A program made the position numbers and the translations under genes. From Olegusella massiliensis (lineage in GTDB: Bacteria > Actinomycetota > Coriobacteriia > Coriobacteriales > Atopobiaceae), in NCBI RefSeq assembly GCF_900078545.1, contig NZ_FLLS01000002.1, positions 1,621,404 through 1,685,403 on the forward strand: DNA of 64,000 nt. The letters run 5' to 3'. This document shows positions 16,756-26,071 of this stretch, piece after piece (positions within the stretch are counted from its first letter, which is position 1; the number at the start of each line of letters is the position of its first letter). Under the pieces are notes generated by a model. The model saw only the letters and a list, made by a program, of their open reading frames with translations, did not search any database and was not told the origin of the DNA.

Positions 16756-17298
16756 ATGGGTTTCTTCTCTGATCCGCTCTATGAGCCTGAATATAAGGTC
16801 GTAGGCGATGAGATTGCCACGATCGATACTAATAAGGGTGTAATTCGCGTGCGTCTTGATGGTGCAGGCGCGCCTATTCATGTCGCAAACTTTTGCGAGC
16901 TGGCTTCGGCTGGTTTTTATGATGGTCTAAAGTTCCACCGCTATGTTCCTGGTTTTGTTATCCAAGGTGGTTGCCCTCATACGCGCGATATGTCTGCCAT
17001 TGATGTTGCGGCAGGTAAGATGGGTCCCGATGGAATGCCTGGTACGGGTGGCCCTGGCTATCGTATCAAACAGGAATTTACGACCAATCCTCGCAATTCC
17101 CATGATGATGGCGCTCTTGCTATGGCGCGTTCTCAGTCGCCTGATTCAGCAGGTTCTCAATTCTATTTCTGCCTCGGTGCTCAGCATGGGCTAGACTCTG
17201 GTTATACAGTCTTTGGCCAGACAATTGAAGGCCTTGAGATTGAGCAGTCTTTGCGCGCAGGCGATAGTATTAATTCAATTCGTATTGAGCATGCGTAA
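16756..17298 (+). CDS. peptidyl-prolyl cis-trans isomerase, cyclophilin type
   Basis: A cytoplasmic cyclophilin of about 180 residues that accelerates proline isomerisation. Active-site motifs are FHRYVPGFVIQGG (catalytic Arg), MARSQSPDSAGSQFYF and the GLDSGYTVFGQ loop. There is no signal peptide or lipobox, so it is not an exported foldase. I start it at ATG 16756, spaced about 8 bases from GAGGGGTGAG; a GTG at 16744 lies within that purine run. It is followed 64 bases later by the TPR protein gene. Confidence 0.92.
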   Translation: MGFFSDPLYEPEYKVVGDEIATIDTNKGVIRVRLDGAGAPIHVANFCELASAGFYDGLKFHRYVPGFVIQGGCPHTRDMSAIDVAAGKMGPDGMPGTGGPGYRIKQEFTTNPRNSHDDGALAMARSQSPDSAGSQFYFCLGAQHGLDSGYTVFGQTIEGLEIEQSLRAGDSINSIRIEHA

Positions 17299-17362
17299 GT
17301 CTCAGTAACTGTCTGAGCGTGGTTGGCTGAACTAGGCTCAAGAATGATAGGAGCGTCCCAGA

Positions 17363-18850
17363 GTGAATACACAAGCATTTGCAGCGGGAAATGAAGCATA
17401 CAAACAGGCAAACTTTGGTGTTGCAGTAGAGCTGTTTGTTCAGGCAAAAGGTCCTGGTGAGGTGTCTGGTCAGATTGACCATCTTCTTGGTAACTGCTAC
17501 ATGCGCCTTGGCCGTTATGACGAGGCTGCAGTTTCTTATGCCGATGCTCTTCGTGACTCCACCTATGGTCATACGGGCGCGCTAGCCTGCAATCGTGGTC
17601 GCGCTTTGCTTGCTGCAGGTCGTCCGCAGGAGGCTGTTGCCTCTTTGACAATGGCGACTAAAGACGGCAGCTATGCTACTCCTTACAAGGCTTATATTGC
17701 TTTGGGTGATGCCTATCTGCAGTTGGGTGATGCGCGTGATGGTGGTGTTGCTTATCGCAATGCTGCAATTGATGAGTCCAACCCTAAGCCTTCTGTGGCT
17801 TTGACCAAGCTTGGCTCTTGCTTTATGAAGTTAGGCCGTGCAGCAGATGCTATCGAGGCATATCGTACTGCCCTTGATTTTGCGACTGCCGAAGATAATC
17901 AAAATAAGATTTATGCCTCTATGGGTCTTGCCTATGTAGCGGCAAATCGTATGTCCGAGGCTGCTGATGCTTTTGGCCGTGCCACCACTGATGGTCACTA
18001 TCAGCTGACACCCGAGGAGCGTATCTCTGCGGATGCCGCCCAGCGCGCATTAAGTGCCAAGTCAGGTGATGGTCCTTCCGAGACAGATGCACTTCTCGCT
18101 GCTGCGGGATATGGCTCTCAAAGTGTGAGCGCCGGGGTTGATCCCCTTGATCCCTTGGGCAAGTCCGGGGAATTTATTCCTTCGCCTGAAGATACGGGAT
18201 TCTTTTCTCTTAATGAAGAAGAAGTGGTAAAGCAAGATAAAAAGATTCGCCGCAAGCACAAGCACCGTGGCCTTAAAGCCTTCTTTATTTTCTTCTTTAT
18301 TTTGGTACTTCTTTTGGGCGCAGCTGCCTTTGCGTATTGGAAAGGCTATGGCTGGCCTATGCAGGCTGATGTCACTACCAGTCTTTTTGAGAAGGCAAAT
18401 GAAGGCGCTGACTACTCGAGTCTTGTGTCTCCCAAGCTGACCGATGATGCTCGAAAACAGCTTGACCAAGAGCTTCCTGCTGGTGTGAAGTCGGTCAAAG
18501 CGGTTACTCAAGAACAGTCTATGAGTACTTCTAAAGTGCTTGTTGATGTCCAACTGCAAGATGGTGGTTCGCTGGCATATACTGCGACCCTTGTTCGTGA
18601 AGGCATTGGTTGGAAGGTTGCCAAGATAGAATTGCAATCCCCTTCAACTGCCGGTGGCGATACCAAACTTGAGACTGAGCCTTCGCAGTCTGATACAGCG
18701 GATAAAACTGATGCTAATGCGACTCAGCCTACCGAAAATGCTACGACTCAGAGCAATCCTACGACCGACACTCAAAATACTTCCGAGCAGAACACTCAAA
18801 ATAACGATCAACAAAGTACTGATTCAAACACCCAGACGTCCCAGAACTAG
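17363..18850 (+). CDS. TPR-repeat membrane protein with Thr/Asn/Gln-rich tail
   Basis: Function unknown. From GTG 17363 (AGGAGCG upstream) the 495 residues comprise at least five tetratricopeptide-like helical repeats (about 1-225; for example LGNCYMRLGRYDEAAVSYADAL and LGSCFMKLGRAADAIEAYRTAL), a basic stretch KKIRRKHKHRG, one membrane segment (about 310-330), a small extracellular domain (about 335-430), and a low-complexity tail rich in Thr, Asn, Gln and Ser. The basic residues before the membrane segment place the TPRs inside. Only 19 bases separate it from mreB, so it probably belongs to the elongasome operon and could be an adaptor (inference). Confidence 0.8.
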   Translation: MNTQAFAAGNEAYKQANFGVAVELFVQAKGPGEVSGQIDHLLGNCYMRLGRYDEAAVSYADALRDSTYGHTGALACNRGRALLAAGRPQEAVASLTMATKDGSYATPYKAYIALGDAYLQLGDARDGGVAYRNAAIDESNPKPSVALTKLGSCFMKLGRAADAIEAYRTALDFATAEDNQNKIYASMGLAYVAANRMSEAADAFGRATTDGHYQLTPEERISADAAQRALSAKSGDGPSETDALLAAAGYGSQSVSAGVDPLDPLGKSGEFIPSPEDTGFFSLNEEEVVKQDKKIRRKHKHRGLKAFFIFFFILVLLLGAAAFAYWKGYGWPMQADVTTSLFEKANEGADYSSLVSPKLTDDARKQLDQELPAGVKSVKAVTQEQSMSTSKVLVDVQLQDGGSLAYTATLVREGIGWKVAKIELQSPSTAGGDTKLETEPSQSDTADKTDANATQPTENATTQSNPTTDTQNTSEQNTQNNDQQSTDSNTQTSQN

Positions 18851-18869
18851 CAGGTAGAAGGCAGGGAAG

Positions 18870-19922
18870 ATGTCGATTCTCGATACACTCTTCGGGGAGT
18901 ATAGCGGCGATCTTGCAATTGACCTTGGAACAGCAAATACTTTGGTTGCTGTTCGTGGTCAAGGTATCGTAATTAATGAGCCCTCCGTTGTCGCTATCGA
19001 TAAAAGTGAGGATAGAGTGCTGGCAGTCGGCGCTGATGCAAAGCGCATGATTGGTCGTACTCCTGGTTCTATCATTGCTGAGCGCCCGCTCAAGGATGGC
19101 GTTATTGCTGACTTTGATGTCACTGAAGTGATGCTTCGGTATTTCATCGAGAAAGCTCGCGGCTCTCAATCTAGGCAGTATCCTTGGTCGCCTCGTCCCC
19201 GCGTTGTTGTTTGCGTGCCTTCCGGTGTCACTTCTGTCGAGAAGCGTGCTGTTTTTGAGGCTACCATCCAGGCTGGTGCTCGTCAGGCATATTTAATCGA
19301 AGAGCCCATGGCTGCAGCTATTGGTGCTGATTTACCCATTGAAGACCCAACGGGATCTATGGTTGTTGATATTGGCGGCGGCACCACTGAGGTTGCTGTT
19401 ATTGCTATGGGTGGCATTGTTGTATCCCAGTCGATTCGTACTGCTGGTGATGAGTTTGACCAGGTTATTCTTGAGCATGTACGCGATGCATATAATCTTT
19501 CGATTGGTGAGCGTACGGCGGAAGACATCAAGATTAAGGTTGGCTCCGCTGCGCCCTTGGCAGAGGAATTAGATGTAGAGGTTAATGGCCGTGATGTTAT
19601 GAGCGGTCTTCCCAAGGCCGTGCGCATTGAAAGCGAGGAAATTCGCCGCGCTCTTGACAAGCCTTTGGATGATGTTACCAAGGCAGTTAAGGATGCTTTG
19701 GATATAACTCCTCCTGACCTTGCAAGCGACCTGATGTATTACGGAATCCTTCTGACTGGTGGCGGTGGTTTGCTGCGCGGTCTTGATCAACGCCTACGCG
19801 ATGAGACCGGTGTGCCTGTCAACGTGAGTCCTACCGCACTCGAAAACGTCGTTAACGGCTGTGCCAAGGTCCTTGAGGCCAATGCATTGACGGGTGGCTT
19901 CGTACAGAGTGCGGGTCAGTAG
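18870..19922 (+). CDS. mreB: rod shape-determining actin homologue MreB
   Basis: A 350-residue bacterial actin that forms membrane-bound filaments guiding lateral cell-wall synthesis. The ATPase fold motifs are clear: phosphate 1 loop DLAIDLGTANTLV, connect 1, phosphate 2 DIGGGTTEVAVIA, and the adenosine motif LTGGGGLLRGL. The N-terminal MSILDTLFG is amphipathic. The ATG follows GCAGGGAAG. It is first of the cassette mreB-mreC-mreD-mrdA-rodA, with gaps of 1 to 11 bases, which is the complete elongasome core. Confidence 0.97.
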   Translation: MSILDTLFGEYSGDLAIDLGTANTLVAVRGQGIVINEPSVVAIDKSEDRVLAVGADAKRMIGRTPGSIIAERPLKDGVIADFDVTEVMLRYFIEKARGSQSRQYPWSPRPRVVVCVPSGVTSVEKRAVFEATIQAGARQAYLIEEPMAAAIGADLPIEDPTGSMVVDIGGGTTEVAVIAMGGIVVSQSIRTAGDEFDQVILEHVRDAYNLSIGERTAEDIKIKVGSAAPLAEELDVEVNGRDVMSGLPKAVRIESEEIRRALDKPLDDVTKAVKDALDITPPDLASDLMYYGILLTGGGGLLRGLDQRLRDETGVPVNVSPTALENVVNGCAKVLEANALTGGFVQSAGQ

Positions 19923-19933
19923 GGGGCTATAGC

Positions 19934-20950
19934 ATGCCTCGTCATTCACTCGGCGGACTTGGTACGCCTGCTCAGCTGCGTAAGCGCAGTGTCAATAATG
20001 GCTTGCGAGTTGCAGTCGTGTGCGTTGTACTTTCCGTAGTATTTTTTACTTTGGGGAGTCGCGAAGCAGGAAAAGGTCCTCTCAATAGTATCCGCGGTGG
20101 CTTTCAGGTAATTATGAGCCCTGTAAAGACGCTTGGCGCTGCTGTCACGGCACCTTTTCAAGGTTTGGGAAATATCTTTGCCAACCTTACGTCGAGTCAG
20201 GAGACACTCTCTGAGCTTAAGACGCGCAACGAAAAGCTGACTGCGCGTAATGCTGAGCTTGAAGAAGCTCAGCAAACAGCAAAACGTTTACAGAAGCTTT
20301 TAGACTTGCAGGACTCCTACAATCTCAAGTCTACAGCGGCGCGTATTATTGCGGGTTCGACTGACTCATGGAGTTCTACGGTTACCATTGATAAGGGTAC
20401 TCTTGCGGGTCTTGCAGTGGGCATGCCTGTTACCGATGCTGCAGGTATTATTGGTCAGACTATTGCCTGCAGCCCTACGTCTTCAACGGTCCGTCTGCTT
20501 ACAGATGAAGGCTCGAGTGTGGCCGCAATGCTTCAAGGTACGCGTGTCCAAGGTATGCTTAATGGTTCTGCCGATGGCACTCTACATCTCACTTTGATTG
20601 GTACTGACCAAAAAGTTGAAGTAGGGGATATGGTAGTTACCAGTGGATTGGGTGGTGTTTTCCCCAAGGGTCTACCTCTGGGACGCGTATATAACGTCAA
20701 TCGTACAACAGGAGCGCTCTATCTCGATATCCAAGTTTCCGCTCTTTCTTCCACGGAGAATTTTGAAGAAGTATTGGTAGTTACCTCGCTTACCGAAGGG
20801 CAGGAAGCTACAGAAAAAGAAATCGCAGCTGCCGACAAGCAAGACTCAAAGCAAGTAAAGGGTGTCAACAACAGTGCCAACAGTGGCAGTCCTGCTTTAG
20901 GTAGTAGCAGTTCTGATGGTTCTGATAACTCATCTTCGGGAGAGGAGTAG
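19934..20950 (+). CDS. mreC: rod shape-determining protein MreC
   Basis: A bitopic membrane protein of 338 residues that links cytoplasmic MreB to the periplasmic-side synthases. One transmembrane helix lies at about 20-40 (VAVVCVVLSVVFFTLGS). A coiled coil follows at about 90-125 (LSELKTRNEKLTARNAELEEAQQTAKRLQKL), then the double beta-barrel with DKGTLAGLAVGMPV and LPLGRV. The C-terminal 40 residues are Ser/Asn-rich and low complexity. It begins 11 bases after mreB. Confidence 0.95.
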   Translation: MPRHSLGGLGTPAQLRKRSVNNGLRVAVVCVVLSVVFFTLGSREAGKGPLNSIRGGFQVIMSPVKTLGAAVTAPFQGLGNIFANLTSSQETLSELKTRNEKLTARNAELEEAQQTAKRLQKLLDLQDSYNLKSTAARIIAGSTDSWSSTVTIDKGTLAGLAVGMPVTDAAGIIGQTIACSPTSSTVRLLTDEGSSVAAMLQGTRVQGMLNGSADGTLHLTLIGTDQKVEVGDMVVTSGLGGVFPKGLPLGRVYNVNRTTGALYLDIQVSALSSTENFEEVLVVTSLTEGQEATEKEIAAADKQDSKQVKGVNNSANSGSPALGSSSSDGSDNSSSGEE

Positions 20951-20956
20951 GCGACC

Positions 20957-21532
20957 ATGCAGATACGTGACAAAAATAAAAATCGCCGCTCCTTTGGTGT
21001 TTTGGCGCTGATTTGCATTGTGCTTCAGCTAGCCTTGGCTCCCAATATTGGTATTGGAAATGGACGCGCAAATATCGCTATGGTATTTGCGGGAATTGTC
21101 TCTTTGTCTGTTGGTGGCGGAGCCGGTGTGCTTGCTAGTTTTGCTGCCGGCGTGTTTTATGATCTATCCACTACAGGGCCTTTTGGTTTGATGGCTTTCT
21201 TGCTTACCGTGATGAGTTATATCTTGGGATCTGAAGAACGCAATAGGCTTTCTGATGAGCCTACTGAAAGTATTACTGCTTTTGCGGCCAGCTCGCTGGT
21301 AGCTAACTTGGTTTATCACTTAACCATGCTTTTTGTGGGAGCATCCAAGTCCTTTGTTGATGCCGTAGTGTTGAGAACGCTACCGACTTTTTTGCTGACA
21401 CTCCTAGTTTTTGCTATTTTTACGCACTTCTTAAATCTGGGATCTGGTAATTCTGCCATGAAGACCGCGCGCAAAGCTGGACTTGCAGGTAAGCGCCGCG
21501 GTGGTGGACATTACGATCTAGGAAAGCTGTAG
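20957..21532 (+). CDS. mreD: rod shape-determining protein MreD
   Basis: A polytopic membrane protein of 191 residues, assigned from size, about five hydrophobic segments and its position between mreC and the PBP2 gene. Sequence similarity within MreD is low, but the stretch AFAAGVFYDLSTTGPFGLMAF near residue 65 fits the family's conserved glycine/aspartate region. It starts 6 bases after mreC behind GGAGAGGAG. It is expected to act with MreC and RodA. Confidence 0.9.
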   Translation: MQIRDKNKNRRSFGVLALICIVLQLALAPNIGIGNGRANIAMVFAGIVSLSVGGGAGVLASFAAGVFYDLSTTGPFGLMAFLLTVMSYILGSEERNRLSDEPTESITAFAASSLVANLVYHLTMLFVGASKSFVDAVVLRTLPTFLLTLLVFAIFTHFLNLGSGNSAMKTARKAGLAGKRRGGGHYDLGKL

Positions 21533-21540
21533 GCTGAGCT

Positions 21541-23571
21541 ATGAGTATGACCACGGTCATTGTAGTCATCTGTCTACTCATTGCTCTTGCCCTTATTGTC
21601 ATTTTCTTGATATTTGGGCGAGGGGAGTCACGTTTTACCTTTGATATTGGTGGGGCTGCGCCTCGTGCGATGGGTGGTGCGGGTAACTCACCAGATACTG
21701 GTTTTCGCGAGCGTTTGGCTGGGCTTGGTATTTTTTCAGGGACAGTAATTGCGGCGCTTTGGGTCAAACTTTGGTCCATGCAGCTTCTCTCTACCAATAC
21801 GTATAGTCAGCAGGCTGAATCCAATCGTACCCGTACTATTTCGACACCTGCTCCGCGTGGTCGTATTTTGGACCGCAATGGCAATGAGTTGGTTACCAAT
21901 AGGTCTTCTTTGACGGTGACTGCTTCATCGGTGGTTGCCGATGATCAACTGGAGTGTCAGCTCCTTGGCAACCTTATCGGTATGCCTTGGCATGCAGTGC
22001 GCCGCAAAATCCAAGATACAAGCGACGGTGCACAAAGCATGCGTACGGTTGCTTCTGACGTTTCTCGTCATACTGTGGCCTATATTGAAGAACGCCCCTA
22101 TCTTTTCCACGATGTTACTGTGGAACAGCGTACGGTGCGTCTTTATCCCCATGGCAGTCTCGCTGCTCACGTTGTTGGCTATACGGGCACCATATCTGCT
22201 GATCAGCTCAAGAATGCCAAGGATAAAAGAACCGGGGGCAATGCCGACTATCAGTCAGGAGACACGGTAGGCCAAGCGGGCGTTGAATATCAGTATGAAA
22301 ATGTTTTACAAGGTATTCGTGGTGAAAAGACCGTATATGTCAATGCTGATGGTAAGGTACTTGATCACGTAAGTACCATTGATCCTCAGCCTGGCTCTGA
22401 TGTGATGCTGACGTTGGATAGTGGTCTCCAAGAAGCTGCTGAAGAGGCTTTGCAAAAGATTATAAAAAAGCTTTCTAAGCCTGAAAACGAAGATCGTATC
22501 GCAGGCTGTGTCATCTGTATGGATGTCACTAATGGTGAAATTCTTGCTATGGCAAGTGAACCAACATTTTCCCCCAATATCTTTGTTGGGGGTATCTCTG
22601 CTTCCGACTGGGAAGAGCTTGGTAAGGAAGAAAGCGACAACCCTCTCCTCAATCGTGCTGTAACTGGTCAGTACCCTTCTGCTTCCACAATCAAACCACT
22701 TTCTGCTTTGGCAGCCTTAGACAATCAGCTTGCAACTCAAAGCTCTACCTATAATTGCACTGGATATTGGACTGGTTTTGGTAAAGATTATGGCCAGTAC
22801 TGCTGGAACCATGATGGCCACGGCATTATGTCTATTGAGACAGGTATAGTCTTTTCCTGCGATGTTGTTTTTTATGAAATTGGTAAGGCAATCTTTTATT
22901 CCAAGACCCCCGAAGCGTTGCAGGATAAATATCGCTCTTGGGGCTTGGGCAAAAAGACAGGTATTGATTTGCCCAGCGAATCTGTGGGGCGTGTACCTGA
23001 TGCAAAATGGAAGTGGAATTACTTCAGTTCGGCAGATGATACTGCTCGTAGTTGGCAAGGCGGCGACAATACCAACCTTGCTATAGGTCAGGGCGACTTG
23101 TTGGTGACACCGTTGCAAATGACTTGCGTTTATGCCGGCCTCGCTAACGGTGGATACTGGTTTACTCCACATGTGCTTAAAAGCGTTATGTCTCGTGAGG
23201 GTTCTGGATCAGTTATCGATTACAAGGCAAAAGATCCTAAAAAAGTCAAGGAAAGTGATACGAATTTTGATTTGATACATAGAGCGCTTAAAGGTGTTGT
23301 CTATGATGAATCTGAAGCTCAGGCATCTCATTTCACCAATATGACCGTGCGCGTTGCTGGCAAAACTGGTACTGCAGAGTCTGGCCATGACCAGCCTCAT
23401 GGTTGGTTTATTTCCTATGTTCCTGCAGATAAACCCAAATATGTTGTTGCATCATGCTTGGAATATGCAGGCTTTGGTAGTGCTTCGGCTCTTTATGTTG
23501 TTCGTGACGTACTTGGTGCTATCTATGGTCAACCCGATACATCTGAGCAAGAGGTAGAGGGGGATAGATAA
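21541..23571 (+). CDS. mrdA: penicillin-binding protein 2, elongation transpeptidase
   Basis: A class B penicillin-binding protein of 676 residues that cross-links peptidoglycan during elongation. An N-terminal membrane segment (about 5-27) and a second hydrophobic stretch (about 60-80) come first. The PBP dimerisation domain (starting near RGRILDRNGNELV) and the transpeptidase domain follow. The catalytic SxxK is S382-T-I-K385, the SxN-equivalent reads SCD in VFSCDVVFYEIG, and the KTG box is K608-T-G. The Asp in place of Asn also occurs in other PBP2 proteins. It lies 8 bases after mreD and 1 base before rodA, its glycosyltransferase partner. Confidence 0.95.
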   Translation: MSMTTVIVVICLLIALALIVIFLIFGRGESRFTFDIGGAAPRAMGGAGNSPDTGFRERLAGLGIFSGTVIAALWVKLWSMQLLSTNTYSQQAESNRTRTISTPAPRGRILDRNGNELVTNRSSLTVTASSVVADDQLECQLLGNLIGMPWHAVRRKIQDTSDGAQSMRTVASDVSRHTVAYIEERPYLFHDVTVEQRTVRLYPHGSLAAHVVGYTGTISADQLKNAKDKRTGGNADYQSGDTVGQAGVEYQYENVLQGIRGEKTVYVNADGKVLDHVSTIDPQPGSDVMLTLDSGLQEAAEEALQKIIKKLSKPENEDRIAGCVICMDVTNGEILAMASEPTFSPNIFVGGISASDWEELGKEESDNPLLNRAVTGQYPSASTIKPLSALAALDNQLATQSSTYNCTGYWTGFGKDYGQYCWNHDGHGIMSIETGIVFSCDVVFYEIGKAIFYSKTPEALQDKYRSWGLGKKTGIDLPSESVGRVPDAKWKWNYFSSADDTARSWQGGDNTNLAIGQGDLLVTPLQMTCVYAGLANGGYWFTPHVLKSVMSREGSGSVIDYKAKDPKKVKESDTNFDLIHRALKGVVYDESEAQASHFTNMTVRVAGKTGTAESGHDQPHGWFISYVPADKPKYVVASCLEYAGFGSASALYVVRDVLGAIYGQPDTSEQEVEGDR

Positions 23572-23572
23572 C

Positions 23573-24781
23573 ATGGCAGAAAAATCTTCTTTTTTTGAGC
23601 ATCTTCGCTCACTTTTTGACAGGCAGAATATCGCATCTACAAAAAAAGGCCGCCTTTCAGGGCCTTTGAGTAGTTTTTATCTAGGTGGACTTGTGCCTGT
23701 ATTACTGTTAGTATGCTACGGCACCGTAATTATTTGGTCTGCTTCTCGTACTATCGCGGACGTCTCTTTTCCTCGACATTTGCTAGGCATCATAATGGGT
23801 TTTGCTGTGGCAATTGCTATTTGGCGCAGTGACTATCGCGTGATGCAATCATCTTCGATTGTGCTTTTTGTTATTATCGTCGGGCTGATTGTATTACCCA
23901 ATGTTCCTGGTTTTGGCATTTCTGCCAAAGGTATGACAGGCTGGGTCAAAATACCTTTGGTGGGCTTGCGTTTCCAGCCTTCAGAAATTGTCAAGGTACT
24001 CACTATTTTTTTGATGGCAGGTCTTGGCGCAGAATACAATGGCAAGATCGATACTCTGCAAGATTATTTCAAGATTTGCGGTGTACTTGCTGCTATTTTT
24101 GCCATTTTGATTATTCAGGACCTTGGTACAGGTCTCATTGTTTTTGTTGTTGGTGCCTCCATTATTATCATGTCTGGCGCCAAGAAAAGCTGGGTTCTCA
24201 TTACTATTGGTTTGGTAGTAGCTGTTGCTGCTTTGGTTGTTGGTCTTTCATTGGCTGACAATGTTCCACACGCTCTCAAACTTCTTAAGGCTTATCAGCT
24301 CAAACGCTTACTTGTCTTTGTTGACCCTTCGGTAGATCCTGCTGGTGATGGTTACAACCTGCTGCAGGCGAAAATTGCAGTTGGCTCTGGCGGACTATTT
24401 GGTAAAGGTATCGGTAATGCGAGTCAAGCTTGGTCGGGCTTTTTGCCTGAGGCACACACTGACTTTGTTTTTGCTCTTTTGGCAGAAGAGTTTGGTTTTA
24501 TGGGGGCAACTTTGCTTTTAGCTCTCTTTGGTTGGGCAATATTTTCTACGATTTGGCTTGCGCGTCGTTTTGAATCACCGTATGCAAAATTGTTGCTTGC
24601 AGGTGTTGCAACAATGTGGACGTTCCAGCTCTTGCAAAATGTGGGTATGTGTATTGGAATTATGCCTATTACCGGCATTCCCTTACCCTTTATTAGCTTT
24701 GGTTCATCTTCGATGGTTGTACAACTATCGGCTGCAGGTATTATTCAATCCATTTGGCATCATCGTCCCAAAGCTGCTTAG
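23573..24781 (+). CDS. rodA: rod shape peptidoglycan glycosyltransferase RodA (SEDS family)
   Basis: A polytopic SEDS glycan polymerase of 402 residues with about ten hydrophobic segments. Family motifs include KGMTGWVKIPLVGLRFQPSE, QDLGTGLIV, VDPSVDPAGDGYNLLQAKIAVGSGGLFGKG and PLPFISFGSSS near the C-terminus. The catalytic acid of SEDS proteins lies in the DPAGDGYN loop region. The pairing with mrdA, rather than with ftsI, argues for RodA over FtsW. It closes the mre cassette; a gene of unknown role follows 89 bases later. Confidence 0.95.
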   Translation: MAEKSSFFEHLRSLFDRQNIASTKKGRLSGPLSSFYLGGLVPVLLLVCYGTVIIWSASRTIADVSFPRHLLGIIMGFAVAIAIWRSDYRVMQSSSIVLFVIIVGLIVLPNVPGFGISAKGMTGWVKIPLVGLRFQPSEIVKVLTIFLMAGLGAEYNGKIDTLQDYFKICGVLAAIFAILIIQDLGTGLIVFVVGASIIIMSGAKKSWVLITIGLVVAVAALVVGLSLADNVPHALKLLKAYQLKRLLVFVDPSVDPAGDGYNLLQAKIAVGSGGLFGKGIGNASQAWSGFLPEAHTDFVFALLAEEFGFMGATLLLALFGWAIFSTIWLARRFESPYAKLLLAGVATMWTFQLLQNVGMCIGIMPITGIPLPFISFGSSSMVVQLSAAGIIQSIWHHRPKAA

Positions 24782-24870
24782 GCAAATACATAGGACGCAT
24801 CATTTATCACGATGCTTGTTTTTCTTGACAGTACAATGGAAAAGGAAAACGGTGTAGAGGAGAAACTGGC

Positions 24871-25860
24871 ATGGCAAAGAAGGCTTTTTCGCTATCGAGC
24901 ATGCTTGAGCTTATAAGTGAGAGCAAAAGCTCTGATGAGCAGCGTTGTGCACCTACACATACTTTGGTACTAATCGATATGTCTGCTGCTCGTGAGCTGG
25001 TACTTGAACTCAAACGACTGCTTTGTGCCGAACAGTCAAGTGCTGAGTTAAGCATCAAAGAGCTTGAATATGGTGTGGGCACAACGCTTGTGCCTGACCT
25101 TGCTATTTTTGTTGTGGGGAGTCAGTTTGCTCTTGTGGCCAAAGAAGCAAAGCGTTTGGCAGAATCTGGAGTACCCTGCGCTTTGATTGCGGAAAGCAGT
25201 CTCGATCTACCTTCTTTTGACAATTTGGACGAACGTTTTAAAGACTTACTGACGCCTATTGCCGTTTCAAATACTGCAGACCTTGCAAAACCTTTAGCTC
25301 AGTGGATGGTAGAGGCTAGCGATAAAGCAGTGGCCTTTGCTGCGTCTTATAGTTTTTGTAGACAGACACTCATTGATTCGCTTGTACTGCTTTGTGCTGC
25401 TCAAAATGCTGCGGTTGGTGCTGTCGATATTATTCACGGCTCAGATTTTCCCATCATGACCGTCAACCAACTCAAATTAGCCTTGAGCATTGCTGCTGCA
25501 TCTGGCCGCTCTTTATCGCCTGCTTTTTTGATAGATACGGCTTTGGTTTTGGCTTGCGGGCTCAGTTGGCGTCAGCTTGCTCGTGTGCTGCGCAATATTT
25601 TGCCAATAGGCAATTGGTTGGGGAGAGGAGCTATGGGATTTGCAGGTACCCTGCTCACCGCTCAGCTTTTGGAAGCTCAAAATGACGGAAGCCTTAGCCG
25701 TGTTGCAGTGAGTCTTAAAGACAAGCTACTTACACAACGCGCTGCAGTCGCCGAGGCTCAGCAGAGCCATACTGCAGTCAAGCGCATCGCCCCTGTGTTA
25801 TCCAGCGATGTTTCCACTGCGCCTACAGCAGGTACTACCGGCTATATAAGCTATCGCTAA
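24871..25860 (+). CDS. DUF697/YcjF-like protein of unknown function
   Basis: Not a recognised enzyme. The 329 residues start at ATG 24871 behind GTAGAGGAGAAA. The first ~140 residues form an alternating pattern with a possible Rossmann-like beginning (THTLVLIDMSAARELVLEL) but no P-loop. Residues about 165-270 resemble the DUF697/YcjF domain that often accompanies small GTPases: NAAVGAVDIIHGSDFPIMTVNQLKLALSIAAASGR followed by two hydrophobic glycine-rich segments. Here the GTPase domain is absent. A role at the membrane beside the elongasome is possible only by position. Confidence 0.6.
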   Translation: MAKKAFSLSSMLELISESKSSDEQRCAPTHTLVLIDMSAARELVLELKRLLCAEQSSAELSIKELEYGVGTTLVPDLAIFVVGSQFALVAKEAKRLAESGVPCALIAESSLDLPSFDNLDERFKDLLTPIAVSNTADLAKPLAQWMVEASDKAVAFAASYSFCRQTLIDSLVLLCAAQNAAVGAVDIIHGSDFPIMTVNQLKLALSIAAASGRSLSPAFLIDTALVLACGLSWRQLARVLRNILPIGNWLGRGAMGFAGTLLTAQLLEAQNDGSLSRVAVSLKDKLLTQRAAVAEAQQSHTAVKRIAPVLSSDVSTAPTAGTTGYISYR

Positions 25861-25935
25861 ATCGGACGTCAAATCGCAATATCTTGGGGTAAATAGTCTA
25901 CATTTGGTGTTAGTCTTGTGGATGCGATAAAGAAC

Positions 25936-25964
25936 TTGCTCCAATTGGCTAAGCTGTATATCCT
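25936..25964 (+). promoter_or_regulatory. rplU-rpmA promoter
   Basis: TTGCTC (25936-25941), 17-base spacer, TATCCT (25959-25964). The predicted start near 25971 coincides with the first base of the structured leader. Confidence 0.65.
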
Positions 25965-25970
25965 AACTAG

Positions 25971-26071
25971 AGGCGTCCGCTGTATCTCTGACGGTTTTTC
26001 CGTTGACGATGCAGGTCGACGCCTGTATTATGGATAGCTGTTGCACTATTCCAGCATCGAAGGGTTCTCAC
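25971..26071 (+). promoter_or_regulatory. structured 5' leader of rplU (candidate L21 autoregulatory leader)
   Basis: About 100 bases of leader. AGGCGTC (25971-25977) is perfectly complementary to GACGCCT (26018-26024) and encloses a small hairpin ACGG/CCGT (25991-25994, 26000-26003) with a U-rich loop. Ribosomal protein operons often carry such leaders for feedback by the encoded protein; that use here is inference. Confidence 0.45.
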
